Shown in pieces: positions 25,764 to 34,550 of a stretch of DNA of 64,000 nt. The position numbers were made by a program, and so were the translations under genes. Each line of letters starts with the position of its first letter. Position 1 is the stretch's first letter. This stretch comes from an uncultured Lachnospiraceae bacterium (GTDB lineage: Bacteria; Bacillota; Clostridia; Lachnospirales; Lachnospiraceae). The DNA is taken from positions 124,001 through 188,000 of the forward strand of contig UQLY01000002.1 in NCBI GenBank assembly GCA_900542015.1, in the 5' to 3' direction. Below the pieces are notes generated by a model that was not told where the DNA came from, searched no databases, and saw only the letters and a program-made list of their open reading frames with translations.

Positions 25764-28043
25764 TCATTTCTCCCTATAAATATACTCAATTATTTTTGAT
25801 CCTACAACATCTCTGGAATATCTTTCGGCAATCCTGTCGTAATTTTTTTCAAGTTCCGCTTTCGTCCTCTCAGGCAATGTCAGCATTTTCTCCGTCAGAT
25901 CATCAAAGGAACGGATAAACGCATCGGGAATCCCCTCCATAACCTCCGAGGAGCCCTCGTTCTCCATGCAAAAAACCATCTTTCCGTTTAAAACGCCCTC
26001 TATATACGACATTCCAAAGGAATTATGTAGAGAAAAATCAACCACCGCGTCATGTTCGGCAAAAACCTCTTTAGGATTTTGTACAAACCCGCAGTAACGG
26101 ATATATGGGTCCAGCCTTTCCCTAAGAAGCCGCTCAAAAAACTCTTCCAGCAGATCGCCTCTTCCGTATACGTCGATCACAATTCTGCCGCAGCCGCGTT
26201 CTTTCAGATACCGACCGTAATTGAGCAGATTCTCTATATCGGCTCTTCGTTCCCGGCTGATTCTCAACAAATAAATCCCTTTATATACCTCCCGTTGAGG
26301 AACCGGTCTGATTTCCTCCCGGCCAATCATCCGGGAAGAATCCAACGCGTTCCCCAGCACCAGATAATCCGCATATTCGTCGTACTGTTTAAGCTGCGCC
26401 AATCCTTTCCGATTGTTGTCGCTGACAAACACCGCTTTTTCCACCTGTATCTTTTTAAGCTGTTCCATGCAGCCCGGAAAAATATCATCCAATACAGCGG
26501 CGGCGCAATGGTAAAAATAAATTTTATTTTTAATATAGGGCGATTTCGCATCATACAAAAACAAATGCAGGGATTCCCTTGTGGATATTACCGTTTCACT
26601 TCTCGCCGTTTTCATCCATCGGCTCATTCCATATCCCGCATAGGGATTCAGCACCTTACTTGCCGTATCGTACTTCAAGTAGCCGTGAAATCTCTTCTGT
26701 CCATGAAACAGCCCTCGTTTGACCAAGTTCTTTATGGTCTTTCTGTTCGCCACATACATTGCCCTCATATTCAAACCGCACGGTACGTTTTCAGCCCTCC
26801 CGCGCTGCACCAGAGACAGCAATTGAACCAGATATCCTTTTTGAAGCAGAGCCTCCGCCAGTGCTCTTGTGGCGAGCACAGTCCCCCCGATTCCATAAAA
26901 ATTATAGCCGATAAAGGTTATTTTATGGCGCTGAATATGAGAAAGATCATCATACATCTTTTCAATATGCTTTCCCTCACGAAGGTAATCATAATCGATA
27001 TTCTCCGGCATTCTTTCCCGAAAGAAAGGATTGATCCCATAGCGCCGGTTCATAATACAATCCACGAGCCCGTCCGCACCGGAAATACTGTATTTTTTTA
27101 TTTCTTCCAAATCGCAGTAAAATTCCCTGTATTCCTGATATTCCTCCAGATCCGGCATAAAAAGAATAACCGGTTTATTCAAAAGCGTAAAATCAAATCC
27201 CACGGAAGAATAATCCGTGATCAGGAGCTGACTCTGCGCCAGTTTCTCCATTACATCGATCCTGTCCGCATAAGAATATTTTATACAGGGGGAAACTCCG
27301 TCCTCAAATAACTTCTCGAATCCGGAAAGATTAAAATTTCTATGGAAGCACAATTCCAATTCCAGATTATTCGCTTCCAGATATTGCTGAAATTCCCGAT
27401 TTGAAATAATATACTTAACCGTCAGATACAGCTTTAAAATTCCGTAATCGTCCTTTTGATATTCTCTCCAGGTCAGGAACCACAAAATCGTTTCTTTCTT
27501 CTGCCCGGCACCGTTTTTTTGATATTGATCGCTTTTCCTGATCAATTCCATGTAACGCGGATGAAACTGTGCATAATAAAGCTGGTATTCCCGAAATCCG
27601 TTCACTTCCAGCAGTTCTTTTTTTATAAACGGATTATAATAGAAAAAGCGGAATATGTTATTGTTATAGCTTTCTCCGGTATAATTGATCTTTTTGATGC
27701 CTAAGGTTCCATGCTGGAGGTATATAATAGGCGTTTCCGTCAGAAAATTAAAATCTCTCCACAGAAAATGCTCAGGACGAACGTCCCGGTAACTCAGGCT
27801 GACAAAAAACAGATCCGCCGAAAAATAAAGGGCAAAATGCTTCACGGAATTTCTCCACACGACATATTTTCGTGTCTCGGAATCCAATCCGCGATATACC
27901 GCCATCGTCCCGCGGTTTCTTTCCATGACAAAGTATTTCTCAATACCGTCATCCTTTTTGACAATTTGCTTCCAAAAGTAAAAACTGTTGTTGCAGGCGG
28001 TCTGTCCCACATTTTCTCCAAACAACCATACAAACTTCTTCAT
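25764..28043 (-). CDS. TagF-like CDP-glycerol glycerophosphotransferase fused to a GT4 glycosyltransferase
   Basis: 759 residues. Residues 1-about 375 match the CDP-glycerol:poly(glycerophosphate) transferase family: IIYLQHGTLGIKK near 105-118, and LLITDYSSVGFDFTLLNKPVILFMPDLEEY. From about 380 a GT4-type domain begins with ITFIGYNFYGIGGTVLATRALAEALLQKG and ends with SFGMSYIEGVLNGKMVFC, the usual E-x7-E region. The chain could add a glycerol- (or ribitol-)phosphate and a sugar to one acceptor. It lies between the two Stealth genes and the WecG/TagA gene, and fits a teichoic-acid-like polymer. No CDP-glycerol synthesis gene (tagD) is visible. Confidence 0.86.
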   Translation of the reverse strand: MKKFVWLFGENVGQTACNNSFYFWKQIVKKDDGIEKYFVMERNRGTMAVYRGLDSETRKYVVWRNSVKHFALYFSADLFFVSLSYRDVRPEHFLWRDFNFLTETPIIYLQHGTLGIKKINYTGESYNNNIFRFFYYNPFIKKELLEVNGFREYQLYYAQFHPRYMELIRKSDQYQKNGAGQKKETILWFLTWREYQKDDYGILKLYLTVKYIISNREFQQYLEANNLELELCFHRNFNLSGFEKLFEDGVSPCIKYSYADRIDVMEKLAQSQLLITDYSSVGFDFTLLNKPVILFMPDLEEYQEYREFYCDLEEIKKYSISGADGLVDCIMNRRYGINPFFRERMPENIDYDYLREGKHIEKMYDDLSHIQRHKITFIGYNFYGIGGTVLATRALAEALLQKGYLVQLLSLVQRGRAENVPCGLNMRAMYVANRKTIKNLVKRGLFHGQKRFHGYLKYDTASKVLNPYAGYGMSRWMKTARSETVISTRESLHLFLYDAKSPYIKNKIYFYHCAAAVLDDIFPGCMEQLKKIQVEKAVFVSDNNRKGLAQLKQYDEYADYLVLGNALDSSRMIGREEIRPVPQREVYKGIYLLRISRERRADIENLLNYGRYLKERGCGRIVIDVYGRGDLLEEFFERLLRERLDPYIRYCGFVQNPKEVFAEHDAVVDFSLHNSFGMSYIEGVLNGKMVFCMENEGSSEVMEGIPDAFIRSFDDLTEKMLTLPERTKAELEKNYDRIAERYSRDVVGSKIIEYIYREK

Positions 28044-28062
28044 AACGCTTTTCCTTTACTCA

Positions 28063-29082
28063 CTATTTTTCAAAAGTCGATTTATCCCTCAGCCTTTTTT
28101 CAAAGGCTTCGATAATTCTGCGTTTCTTTCCCTCAAAATCCGTGGTCTGCGCCGTATCGTTAATACAGATCAGGGCATCCTTTCCCGTTTCTATGGATTG
28201 AATCAATTCCGAAATGTCATTATTATTTAAATGATAACAGCGTCCGATCCGCTTTTTCCCGGGATAAAAATTACCGGAAGCCAACTGCCAATATTTCATG
28301 ACCCATTGGTTTACATTCAGGGCGGAACGTATTTTACAGCTACAGGTCTTTTTCAACGTTTCCTCTTCCTTTTCCCAGACCTGCGAGAATGTGGTCTTTA
28401 AAAAATTGCTCGATAAATGCTGATAGAAAAACCCGGGGAACCACTCCCACGGAATCAGGACAACGGTCCTGTACAGGCATTTGATCCCGTAGCGCAGGTT
28501 GAACCATTTGCCGAAATTTTTTTTCATCATCCGCTTTTTGTCAAAATGATTATTGATAACCGCCAGATCATTTCCGTTATACGCACCCGCGCTGTCTCTT
28601 CCGAAACAAATGCAATCCAACGCGAACGTATCCCGGGGAAGTCCGTGAATAAAAAAATCCTCCGGTTTCATAGGTCGGTTCACAAACATATCGTCGTTAA
28701 AATATACAAACTGTTCCGCCAGTCCTTCAATCCGGTGCAAATTCAGCTCTATGGTATGGGAATTAAAAGTGGGCAGATATTCTTCCGGAATAAAATCCTC
28801 ATGACGGACGATATGCAGTTTTGGGTGGCTCCTGTTCAGCCATACAGGCAGATGCCCCCAGGTCACAAAATGGATCGTCCGCACCCACGGAGTATATTTC
28901 TCGACGGCGCGGAACCAATACTGCAGATTCTCCCAATCTCTGTAACGCACCTCGCTGTCGTCTCCGCCGGCACAGGGGGATACATAGCGCTCCTTCTGCG
29001 CCCTCCATGCCGGATCACTGCCGTCTACCCAGATAATCACAAAATCGATAGGCTGTTTATCATGTTCTTTTTTCATCATCAT
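28063..29082 (-). CDS. Stealth-family sugar-phosphate transferase (first copy)
   Basis: 339 residues with the same conserved regions as the copy at 24039: IDFVIIWVDGSDPAW, RYRDWENLQYWFRAVEKYTPWV, FNSHTIELNLHRIEGLAEQFVYFNDDMF and CINDTAQT. Three in-frame ATGs lie at 29082, 29079 and 29076; AGAGG abuts the first, so the third (spacing 6) may be the real start. The two Stealth proteins differ throughout the middle, so they are old paralogues or separately acquired rather than a recent duplication. Confidence 0.9.
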   Translation of the reverse strand: MMMKKEHDKQPIDFVIIWVDGSDPAWRAQKERYVSPCAGGDDSEVRYRDWENLQYWFRAVEKYTPWVRTIHFVTWGHLPVWLNRSHPKLHIVRHEDFIPEEYLPTFNSHTIELNLHRIEGLAEQFVYFNDDMFVNRPMKPEDFFIHGLPRDTFALDCICFGRDSAGAYNGNDLAVINNHFDKKRMMKKNFGKWFNLRYGIKCLYRTVVLIPWEWFPGFFYQHLSSNFLKTTFSQVWEKEEETLKKTCSCKIRSALNVNQWVMKYWQLASGNFYPGKKRIGRCYHLNNNDISELIQSIETGKDALICINDTAQTTDFEGKKRRIIEAFEKRLRDKSTFEK

Positions 29083-29119
29083 CCTCTTGTCTTTGGATAT
29101 TCTCCCGGCGCAGACACGG

Positions 29120-29848
29120 CTATTTCATAAATTCTTTGTAATCTTCCAAAATCTGCTGCGGTTCGCCGATGCCCATAATCTTTCCGTCATGAAGCCACAT
29201 GACCCGGTCGCATAATTCCTCCAGCGTATTCAGGCTATGGGATACAATCACAACCGTTCTGTTTCTCTGGGAAATCAAAGATTTCATTTTATTGTAGCTT
29301 TTCTTTTTAAACTTCTCATCCCCGACGCTTAACACTTCATCAATCAGCATGATATCCGTTTCCAATATAGCCGTAACCGAAAACGCCAGTTTGGAATACA
29401 TTCCGCTGGAATAAGTGCGGACGGGCATATCAATAAAATCCCCCAATTCGGAAAACTCAATAATCTCTTCCATCCGCTCCTGTATCTGCTTTTCGCTGAA
29501 TCCGATTAACATCCCGGACAGCATAATATTTTCTCTTCCCGTCAGTTCCGTTTTGAAACCCACGCCGATCGCCAGCAGGGAAACGGAATGCCCGTGCAGG
29601 TCAATACTGCCTTCGTCCGGCGAGAAGATATTCGCCAGGGCGCGCAGCAGCGTTGATTTCCCGCTGCCGTTTTTGCCTATGATCCCGAATATTTCTCCCG
29701 TCTGCACCTCAAAGTCAACCCCCCGGACCGCTTCAATCGCCTTTGTATCCACACCCTTAAGGCGCAGAAGGTTCTTCTTTATTGAATACGCCTGCACGCT
29801 TTTATATCGAATTTTTACACCCTTGACAGTAATCGCACTCTCACTCAT
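29120..29848 (-). CDS. ABC transporter ATPase for polysaccharide/teichoic acid export (TagH/Wzt type)
   Basis: 242 residues. Walker A GIIGKNGSGKST, signature-like YSSGMYSKLAFS, Walker B DIMLIDEVLSVGD and switch His in VSHSLNTLEELC. The short length means it lacks the C-terminal carbohydrate-binding extension of Wzt and the long tail of TagH, so chain recognition must lie elsewhere. Pairs with the permease one base upstream. Confidence 0.92.
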   Translation of the reverse strand: MSESAITVKGVKIRYKSVQAYSIKKNLLRLKGVDTKAIEAVRGVDFEVQTGEIFGIIGKNGSGKSTLLRALANIFSPDEGSIDLHGHSVSLLAIGVGFKTELTGRENIMLSGMLIGFSEKQIQERMEEIIEFSELGDFIDMPVRTYSSGMYSKLAFSVTAILETDIMLIDEVLSVGDEKFKKKSYNKMKSLISQRNRTVVIVSHSLNTLEELCDRVMWLHDGKIMGIGEPQQILEDYKEFMK

Positions 29849-29849
29849 T

Positions 29850-30632
29850 TTATATTACCTTCGCATACGTGTTTTCATGTTTGTAAATATTCCGGACCCC
29901 GAATGCCGACAGCGCTACAGATATTATAAACCATATCAGCAATAGTTTCCAATTCGGAGATTTGCAAAACATGATACAGTCTCTTAACGCGTTTACAAAC
30001 AGCGCCAACGGGTTACAGCTTAACAAAATAGTTGAATAGGGCTTAGGCATATCCTGCTCTATGTTATAAAAAATACCTGTCAGATAAAAAACAAACCGCA
30101 ATAAGATATTAACCACATTCGACATATCTTCCACAAAGATTCCGATATGCAGCAAAATACAGCAGCAGCCGAAGGTAAACAGGATAGAAATTCCCAGCAC
30201 CGGAATCATTTCCAGCAAATGCCAACTGACCTTCACATGATAAAACGCCAGCATACCAAATACAATCAGCAGACAAATTACCATCTTAAAAGCATTTACC
30301 ATCATATTAGAAATAATCAAAATATACTTGGGCAGATATACCTTGGAAACGACGGACTTATTTCTCTTGACAATCGTTACGGACGCCTTAATACAACGGT
30401 TAAAAAAATCCCATAACGCCAATGCAATAAAAATGTAAACATTGAACAGCTCCTGCTTCCTCTGAAATAAGTATCCAAAGACAAATACATAAATCAGCAT
30501 GAAACAAAACGGCTCCAATATCCACCAGATCCAGTTTAAATAGGAATTAGCGACCTCGCTTTTCAACTGCGATTTAGCCTCATATACGGCATAATTCCAG
30601 TACCGCCTGCTATCGGTCAAAAATCGTTTCAC
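29850..30632 (-). CDS. ABC-2 type permease for polysaccharide/teichoic acid export (TagG/Wzm type)
   Basis: 260 residues, about six TM helices in the ABC2 membrane family layout, with an N-terminal amphipathic segment (YWNYAVYEAKSQLKSEVANSYLNWIWWILEP) typical of Wzm/TagG and the helix-5 segment FYNIEQDM near 200. The start is GTG at 30632, supported by GGGAGTAAAAA ahead of it and by the preceding stop at 30636. With the ATPase it should move an undecaprenyl-PP-linked polymer across the membrane. Confidence 0.9.
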   Translation of the reverse strand: MKRFLTDSRRYWNYAVYEAKSQLKSEVANSYLNWIWWILEPFCFMLIYVFVFGYLFQRKQELFNVYIFIALALWDFFNRCIKASVTIVKRNKSVVSKVYLPKYILIISNMMVNAFKMVICLLIVFGMLAFYHVKVSWHLLEMIPVLGISILFTFGCCCILLHIGIFVEDMSNVVNILLRFVFYLTGIFYNIEQDMPKPYSTILLSCNPLALFVNALRDCIMFCKSPNWKLLLIWFIISVALSAFGVRNIYKHENTYAKVI

Positions 30633-30635
30633 TTT

Positions 30636-31691
30636 TTACTCCCTTCCCGGCAGTTTAACATTTTCCCTGATCCGCCGTTCTATTCGATCTGCCGTTTCCT
30701 CTATTTTCAGCAATCGATATATAAATGATCTTACCATATCTGTCAACGAGCAAACGAGATATATCATCAACGCCGCCGCAAAAACCGCAAAGACTAACTG
30801 AACCGATGTTAAAGCCGCATATTCGGCGAACCTGTTTTTCATTACATAAGACCAGATCAGGGGATGGGTATGAACCAGATATACTCCGAAAGAAAGAGGC
30901 GCAAATATCATGATCATTTTCCTGATTACCGGAGTCGTGTTAATCCCGGCAAATAAAATCAACAAACATACCGCAGCGGCAACCATAGTCGGAGAAGTAT
31001 AAATGTCCAGATAACTTCCGATTACCATTCTGAAGCCCCATGTGAGGACAACGCACAATAAATACAGCACCGCATATTTTTCCGCGCGGGCGCCTGGTAC
31101 CGGACCGTTTCTTTTGATATAGGCGCCAAACAGATATAATACTCCGAGCCAGAGCGCGCTATAGCCTCCATTTACCCCGAAAACATCGCTATGAAACAGC
31201 GTAGGCAGCAGCGAAAACAAAACAAACAATGCGATCACCAACGCCTTTAACTGTTTCGGCGGCATGGAATCAACGACCAGATTAAAAGCGGGAATAAAAA
31301 AGAACATACAAAAATAAGCCGTAAAATACCAATATTGCTTTCTCATTACAGGAAATACGGCGTTTAGCACTTCTCCTTTTCCCACCGAACCGGGCATTGC
31401 AAAAGCAAAGCAGACCGTTATAACAACTGTATAAAATATGACGTGCAGCCACAGCACAATCAAATTGGAATATTTGTATTTTGCATCAATTCCCACATAG
31501 CCGGATATCAATCCGTAACAGTTGACCGCACAATAAGCAAGAATCCTTATAAACCAGGCAACCGCACCGTTTTGCGTTCCTTCCGCTGCTTCCAAAATCC
31601 CGCCCTGTCCGCAAATGTGCAGAATTACCACCATGTACATACATGTCATGCGAAGCAAATCGATTCCGTAATTTCTGCTTTTTTCCGCCAT
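30636..31691 (-). CDS. Acyltransferase-3 family membrane protein
   Basis: 351 residues from the ATG at 31691, which has GGAGGTTGCC ahead. About ten TM helices; N-terminus GIDLLRMTCMYMVVILHICGQGG carries the family histidine. First gene of the wall-polymer operon, 3 bp before the permease. Likely acetylates the exported glycan. The family C-terminus has FGVYLVHTHPLIWSY, the usual second conserved segment. Confidence 0.85.
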   Translation of the reverse strand: MAEKSRNYGIDLLRMTCMYMVVILHICGQGGILEAAEGTQNGAVAWFIRILAYCAVNCYGLISGYVGIDAKYKYSNLIVLWLHVIFYTVVITVCFAFAMPGSVGKGEVLNAVFPVMRKQYWYFTAYFCMFFFIPAFNLVVDSMPPKQLKALVIALFVLFSLLPTLFHSDVFGVNGGYSALWLGVLYLFGAYIKRNGPVPGARAEKYAVLYLLCVVLTWGFRMVIGSYLDIYTSPTMVAAAVCLLILFAGINTTPVIRKMIMIFAPLSFGVYLVHTHPLIWSYVMKNRFAEYAALTSVQLVFAVFAAALMIYLVCSLTDMVRSFIYRLLKIEETADRIERRIRENVKLPGRE

Positions 31692-31722
31692 TGGCAACCT
31701 CCACATCATCATTTACCAACCC

Positions 31723-31752
31723 AGTATAACACAGAACGCAAAAAAACGTCTA
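31723..31752 (-). promoter_or_regulatory. Promoter of the ABC-export wall-polymer operon
   Basis: Minus strand TAGACG (31752-31747), 18-bp spacer, TATACT (31728-31723), about 30 nt before the acyltransferase ATG. It would drive the 31.7-20.8 kb operon. Confidence 0.55.
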
Positions 31753-31791
31753 TGTATTCTGCCGATGTACCTTTCCTTCTTGCAGAAATTA

Positions 31792-31820
31792 TTCCATCTG
31801 CCTTTCGCTTGTGCTATAAT
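31792..31820 (+). promoter_or_regulatory. Extended -10 promoter of the glycosylphosphotransferase gene
   Basis: Plus strand TTCCAT (31792-31797), 17-bp spacer ending in TGC, then TATAAT (31815-31820). The extended TGn motif compensates for a weak -35. The leader to the ATG at 31895 is about 68 nt. Confidence 0.65.
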
Positions 31821-31894
31821 GGGCGGTAGTGGGCAGACAAAAGAAGGCTCGCCTGCAATCTTCTGATATAAATTTACTTTGAAAAGGAAATTCC

Positions 31895-33316
31895 ATGTCC
31901 CCGACAAACCAAAAACAAACCATTTTACAAAACTATATATTGTTTTTTACGGATTTGTTCTGCATATGCCTGTCCTATGTGTTGGCGCTTGCAACCCGGA
32001 GAATCTGGGCGGACGTTGTCAGGAACACCCAGTATTACCTGTTGATTTTATTTTTTGCGGTCATCTTGTGCTCGTTATCCTATGTGCTTTTGAACTGGAA
32101 TGCAAAATTTATTACCAGAAGCGGACTAGCCGAATTCTTTTTTGTATTCAAATATGATTTTACGCTTGGCTGCGGACTCGGACTTTTCCTGTTCTTAACC
32201 CAGAAAGCACAGGATTTTTCCCGTTTGGCGTTTGCCTACTTTTTGATTTACAATTTCCTGCTTACCTATTTTCTTCATCTTGCCATAAAACAATTGCTCA
32301 CAAAAGTATATATGAGAAGCAAAAGCAGCTATAAAATGCTTGTCATTACCCAGGCGCAATACATTGAGCTCCTTCTGCCCCGCTTAAAATCTTCTACCGA
32401 GTGGACGCATCAGATTACCGCACTTGCCATCATGGATTCGGATATGACCGGGCAGAAATTTCATCATGTCCCGGTCGTCGCCGGAAAGGATGATTTATTT
32501 GAAGCCGTCAAGGAATTGGTATTGGATGAGGTTTTTATCTATCTGCCGGAATACAACAGCAAAGAGCTGAGCATACTTATCGAGCAGTTTGAATTGGCGG
32601 GTCTGACCGTCCATATCAACATTGATCCTTTCGATCATCTCATCTCCAATAAGACTTCCGAGACTTTTGCCGGACTGACGGTATTGACCTACCGTATTTC
32701 TGATTTTGATTTTCATCGGCTTATGGTAAAGCGTATCATGGATATCGTAGGAGCATTTGCGGGTCTTTTGATTACTTTGATTCTGCTGCCTTTCGTGGCG
32801 CTTGCAATCAAGCTGGATTCTCCCGGACCCGTTTTCTACAAACAACAACGCATCGGTCTGAACGGACGCGCTTTTTACCTGTACAAATTCCGCTCCATGT
32901 ATACGGACGCCGACGCCAGGAAAGCCGCTTTAAAAGGAAAAAACGAAATGGACGGACCTATGTTTAAAGTAACGGATGATCCCCGTATCACAAAGGTCGG
33001 GCGTTTCCTGCGGAAAAGCAGCTTAGATGAATTTCCCCAGTTTTTTAATATTCTGAAGGGAGATATGAGCCTGGTGGGAACCAGACCGCCCACACCGGAC
33101 GAATACGCCCAGTACAAACTGCAGTACCGCCGGCGTTTAAGCATTAAGCCCGGACTGACCGGACTGTGGCAGGTCAGCGGACGAAGCGACATCAGGAGCT
33201 TTGAAGAGGTATTAAAGCTGGATCTTCATTACATTGATAACTGGTCACTGGGATTGGATATTAAGATTTTATTGCAGACAATCGTTGTTTTGTTCAATCA
33301 AAGGGGTGCGAAATAA
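31895..33316 (+). CDS. Undecaprenyl-phosphate sugar phosphotransferase (WbaP/CpsE type)
   Basis: 473 residues. N-terminal four to five TM helices, a central CoA-binding-like domain (about 140-270), then a membrane re-entrant helix and the bacterial sugar transferase domain from about 285: KRIMDIVGAFAGL, PVFYKQQRIGLNGRAFYLYKFRSM, SLDEFPQFFNILKGDMSLVGTRPPTPDE and PGLTGLWQVSGRS. It starts glycan synthesis by moving hexose-1-P from a UDP-sugar to undecaprenyl phosphate. The donor (Glc, Gal or other) cannot be read. GAAAAGGAAATTCC precedes the ATG. It points away from the ABC operon and may serve a Wzx-dependent polymer. Confidence 0.92.
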   Translation: MSPTNQKQTILQNYILFFTDLFCICLSYVLALATRRIWADVVRNTQYYLLILFFAVILCSLSYVLLNWNAKFITRSGLAEFFFVFKYDFTLGCGLGLFLFLTQKAQDFSRLAFAYFLIYNFLLTYFLHLAIKQLLTKVYMRSKSSYKMLVITQAQYIELLLPRLKSSTEWTHQITALAIMDSDMTGQKFHHVPVVAGKDDLFEAVKELVLDEVFIYLPEYNSKELSILIEQFELAGLTVHINIDPFDHLISNKTSETFAGLTVLTYRISDFDFHRLMVKRIMDIVGAFAGLLITLILLPFVALAIKLDSPGPVFYKQQRIGLNGRAFYLYKFRSMYTDADARKAALKGKNEMDGPMFKVTDDPRITKVGRFLRKSSLDEFPQFFNILKGDMSLVGTRPPTPDEYAQYKLQYRRRLSIKPGLTGLWQVSGRSDIRSFEEVLKLDLHYIDNWSLGLDIKILLQTIVVLFNQRGAK

Positions 33317-33346
33317 CCGATATGATTGTAGAAAGGACGCAGATTT

Positions 33347-34360
33347 ATGAAAATTAACCGGGAATCTAATATTGATATCATCCGATTTATATCCGTTTTT
33401 ATTATTATAAACTTTCATTTCTGCGCCGCACTGGGAAAAACCGGCTCCCCTTTTTACGGTTATGCAAACGGAGGATGGGGAAGCGTCGGAACCACCATGT
33501 TTTATCTGATATCCGGTTATGTCATGATGCTGAGTTATCCTAAAGTAACACAAACGGGACTTTATTATAAAAAGAGGGCACTCGCTCTGTATCCGACCTT
33601 TTACATCGTATTTCTCGCCGGCTATCTCTACGCCTCCATAGACCGGAAAAACTTCCTGTATGGCGGCGCTCCATGGAGAATCCTTTTCAGCCTTCTCGGC
33701 ATTGACGGTTATATTGCGTTGAACGGTATTCAATCCTATTACATCATCGGCGAATGGTTTACAGGCGTACTAATCATTTGTTACCTGTTGTACCCTGTAC
33801 TTAATTTCTTGATTCAGAAGTGTGAGATTATCACGTCCCTGATACTTTTTCTCGCTTACTTTTCCAATATTTTTCTGCATTTTTCCAAAACCGCTCCTGA
33901 CGCCGCTGTCTGTACGGGCATCTTTTTATTCTGGCTGGGCATGTTGATCCAAAAACATTCCGCCCGCCTCAAACGGATTAAAATACTGATCCCGCTCTGC
34001 ATCATCTGCATCATTGTAATCGTATCCGTAAAACTTCCGTTTTTTGAACTGCCCTATAAAAACCTGCTGGGTTTATCTCTTTTTATGACGCTTTACCTTC
34101 TTTTTGATCAGCGCGTGCTCCCTACGGGCGTCGCAAAATGTGTCTCTTATATTTGCAAAATATCTTATCCCGTATACCTTTGCCACCATGTCATCATCAA
34201 TGTCCTGGTCGGGAAAAACATCAACCGCATTCATTCCTCATTAGATGAAATTCTATTACTCCTTGCCGCATACATTCTGATTTTGATTTTCTCATCGCTG
34301 GCATATTACTTATCAGGAAAGCTGAAACATTTGATGCGGCAGCAAAAGAAAGAACGCTAA
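33347..34360 (+). CDS. Acyltransferase-3 family membrane protein
   Basis: 337 residues, about ten TM helices. N-terminus NIDIIRFISVFIIINFHFCAALGKTG with the family histidine and GWGSVGTTMFYLISGYVMMLSY; later SYPVYLCHHVIINVLVG. AAAGGACG precedes the ATG; it follows the phosphotransferase by 30 bp and probably shares its promoter. The stop overlaps by 4 bp a remnant antitoxin-like reading frame on the other strand. Confidence 0.85.
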   Translation: MKINRESNIDIIRFISVFIIINFHFCAALGKTGSPFYGYANGGWGSVGTTMFYLISGYVMMLSYPKVTQTGLYYKKRALALYPTFYIVFLAGYLYASIDRKNFLYGGAPWRILFSLLGIDGYIALNGIQSYYIIGEWFTGVLIICYLLYPVLNFLIQKCEIITSLILFLAYFSNIFLHFSKTAPDAAVCTGIFLFWLGMLIQKHSARLKRIKILIPLCIICIIVIVSVKLPFFELPYKNLLGLSLFMTLYLLFDQRVLPTGVAKCVSYICKISYPVYLCHHVIINVLVGKNINRIHSSLDEILLLLAAYILILIFSSLAYYLSGKLKHLMRQQKKER

Positions 34361-34476
34361 ATGACCGCGTTCATCAACGCCTGTTTCACAAAGGCATTTA
34401 AAGTCATATTCTCTTCTCCGGCTTTGATTGCAATATTTCTATGGAGCTCCACCGGTACAAAACCGTACCGATGGAG
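34357..34476 (-). pseudogene. Remnant of a HicB/ribbon-helix-helix antitoxin-like gene (3' end only)
   Basis: On the minus strand, a frame ending at TAG (34359-34357) reads FVPVELHRNIAIKAGEENM then TLNAFVKQALMNAV. This matches the C-terminal DNA-binding helix pair of HicB-like antitoxins (P-x-x-LHRxLAxxAxxExxSLNxFV). No start codon with a ribosome site, no N-terminal domain and no toxin gene are present. A hairpin at 34447-34476 interrupts the upstream part. I read it as a decayed fragment; it was found by direct translation of the gap. Confidence 0.55.
34447..34476. terminator. Inverted repeat, possible bidirectional terminator
   Basis: Twelve-base arms with one mismatch (CTCCAcCGGTAC, loop AAAACC, GTACCGaTGGAG) in the gap between convergent genes. 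On the plus strand it is followed by a T-rich but interrupted tract (TAGAATTGTTGTTTTG). It could stop the phosphotransferase-acyltransferase transcript; a rearrangement scar is the alternative. Confidence 0.4.
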
Positions 34477-34550
34477 TAGAATTGTTGTTTTGAAAATTGT
34501 TATTTTGAACGTTGTCGTTTAGAAAAATAGAATATTTCTGTCAATCAGGC

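Noticed and set aside
26052..27311. 419-codon plus-strand frame opposite the TagF-GT4 gene
   Set aside because: Antisense shadow of a gene with clear motifs; no start signals and no recognisable protein.
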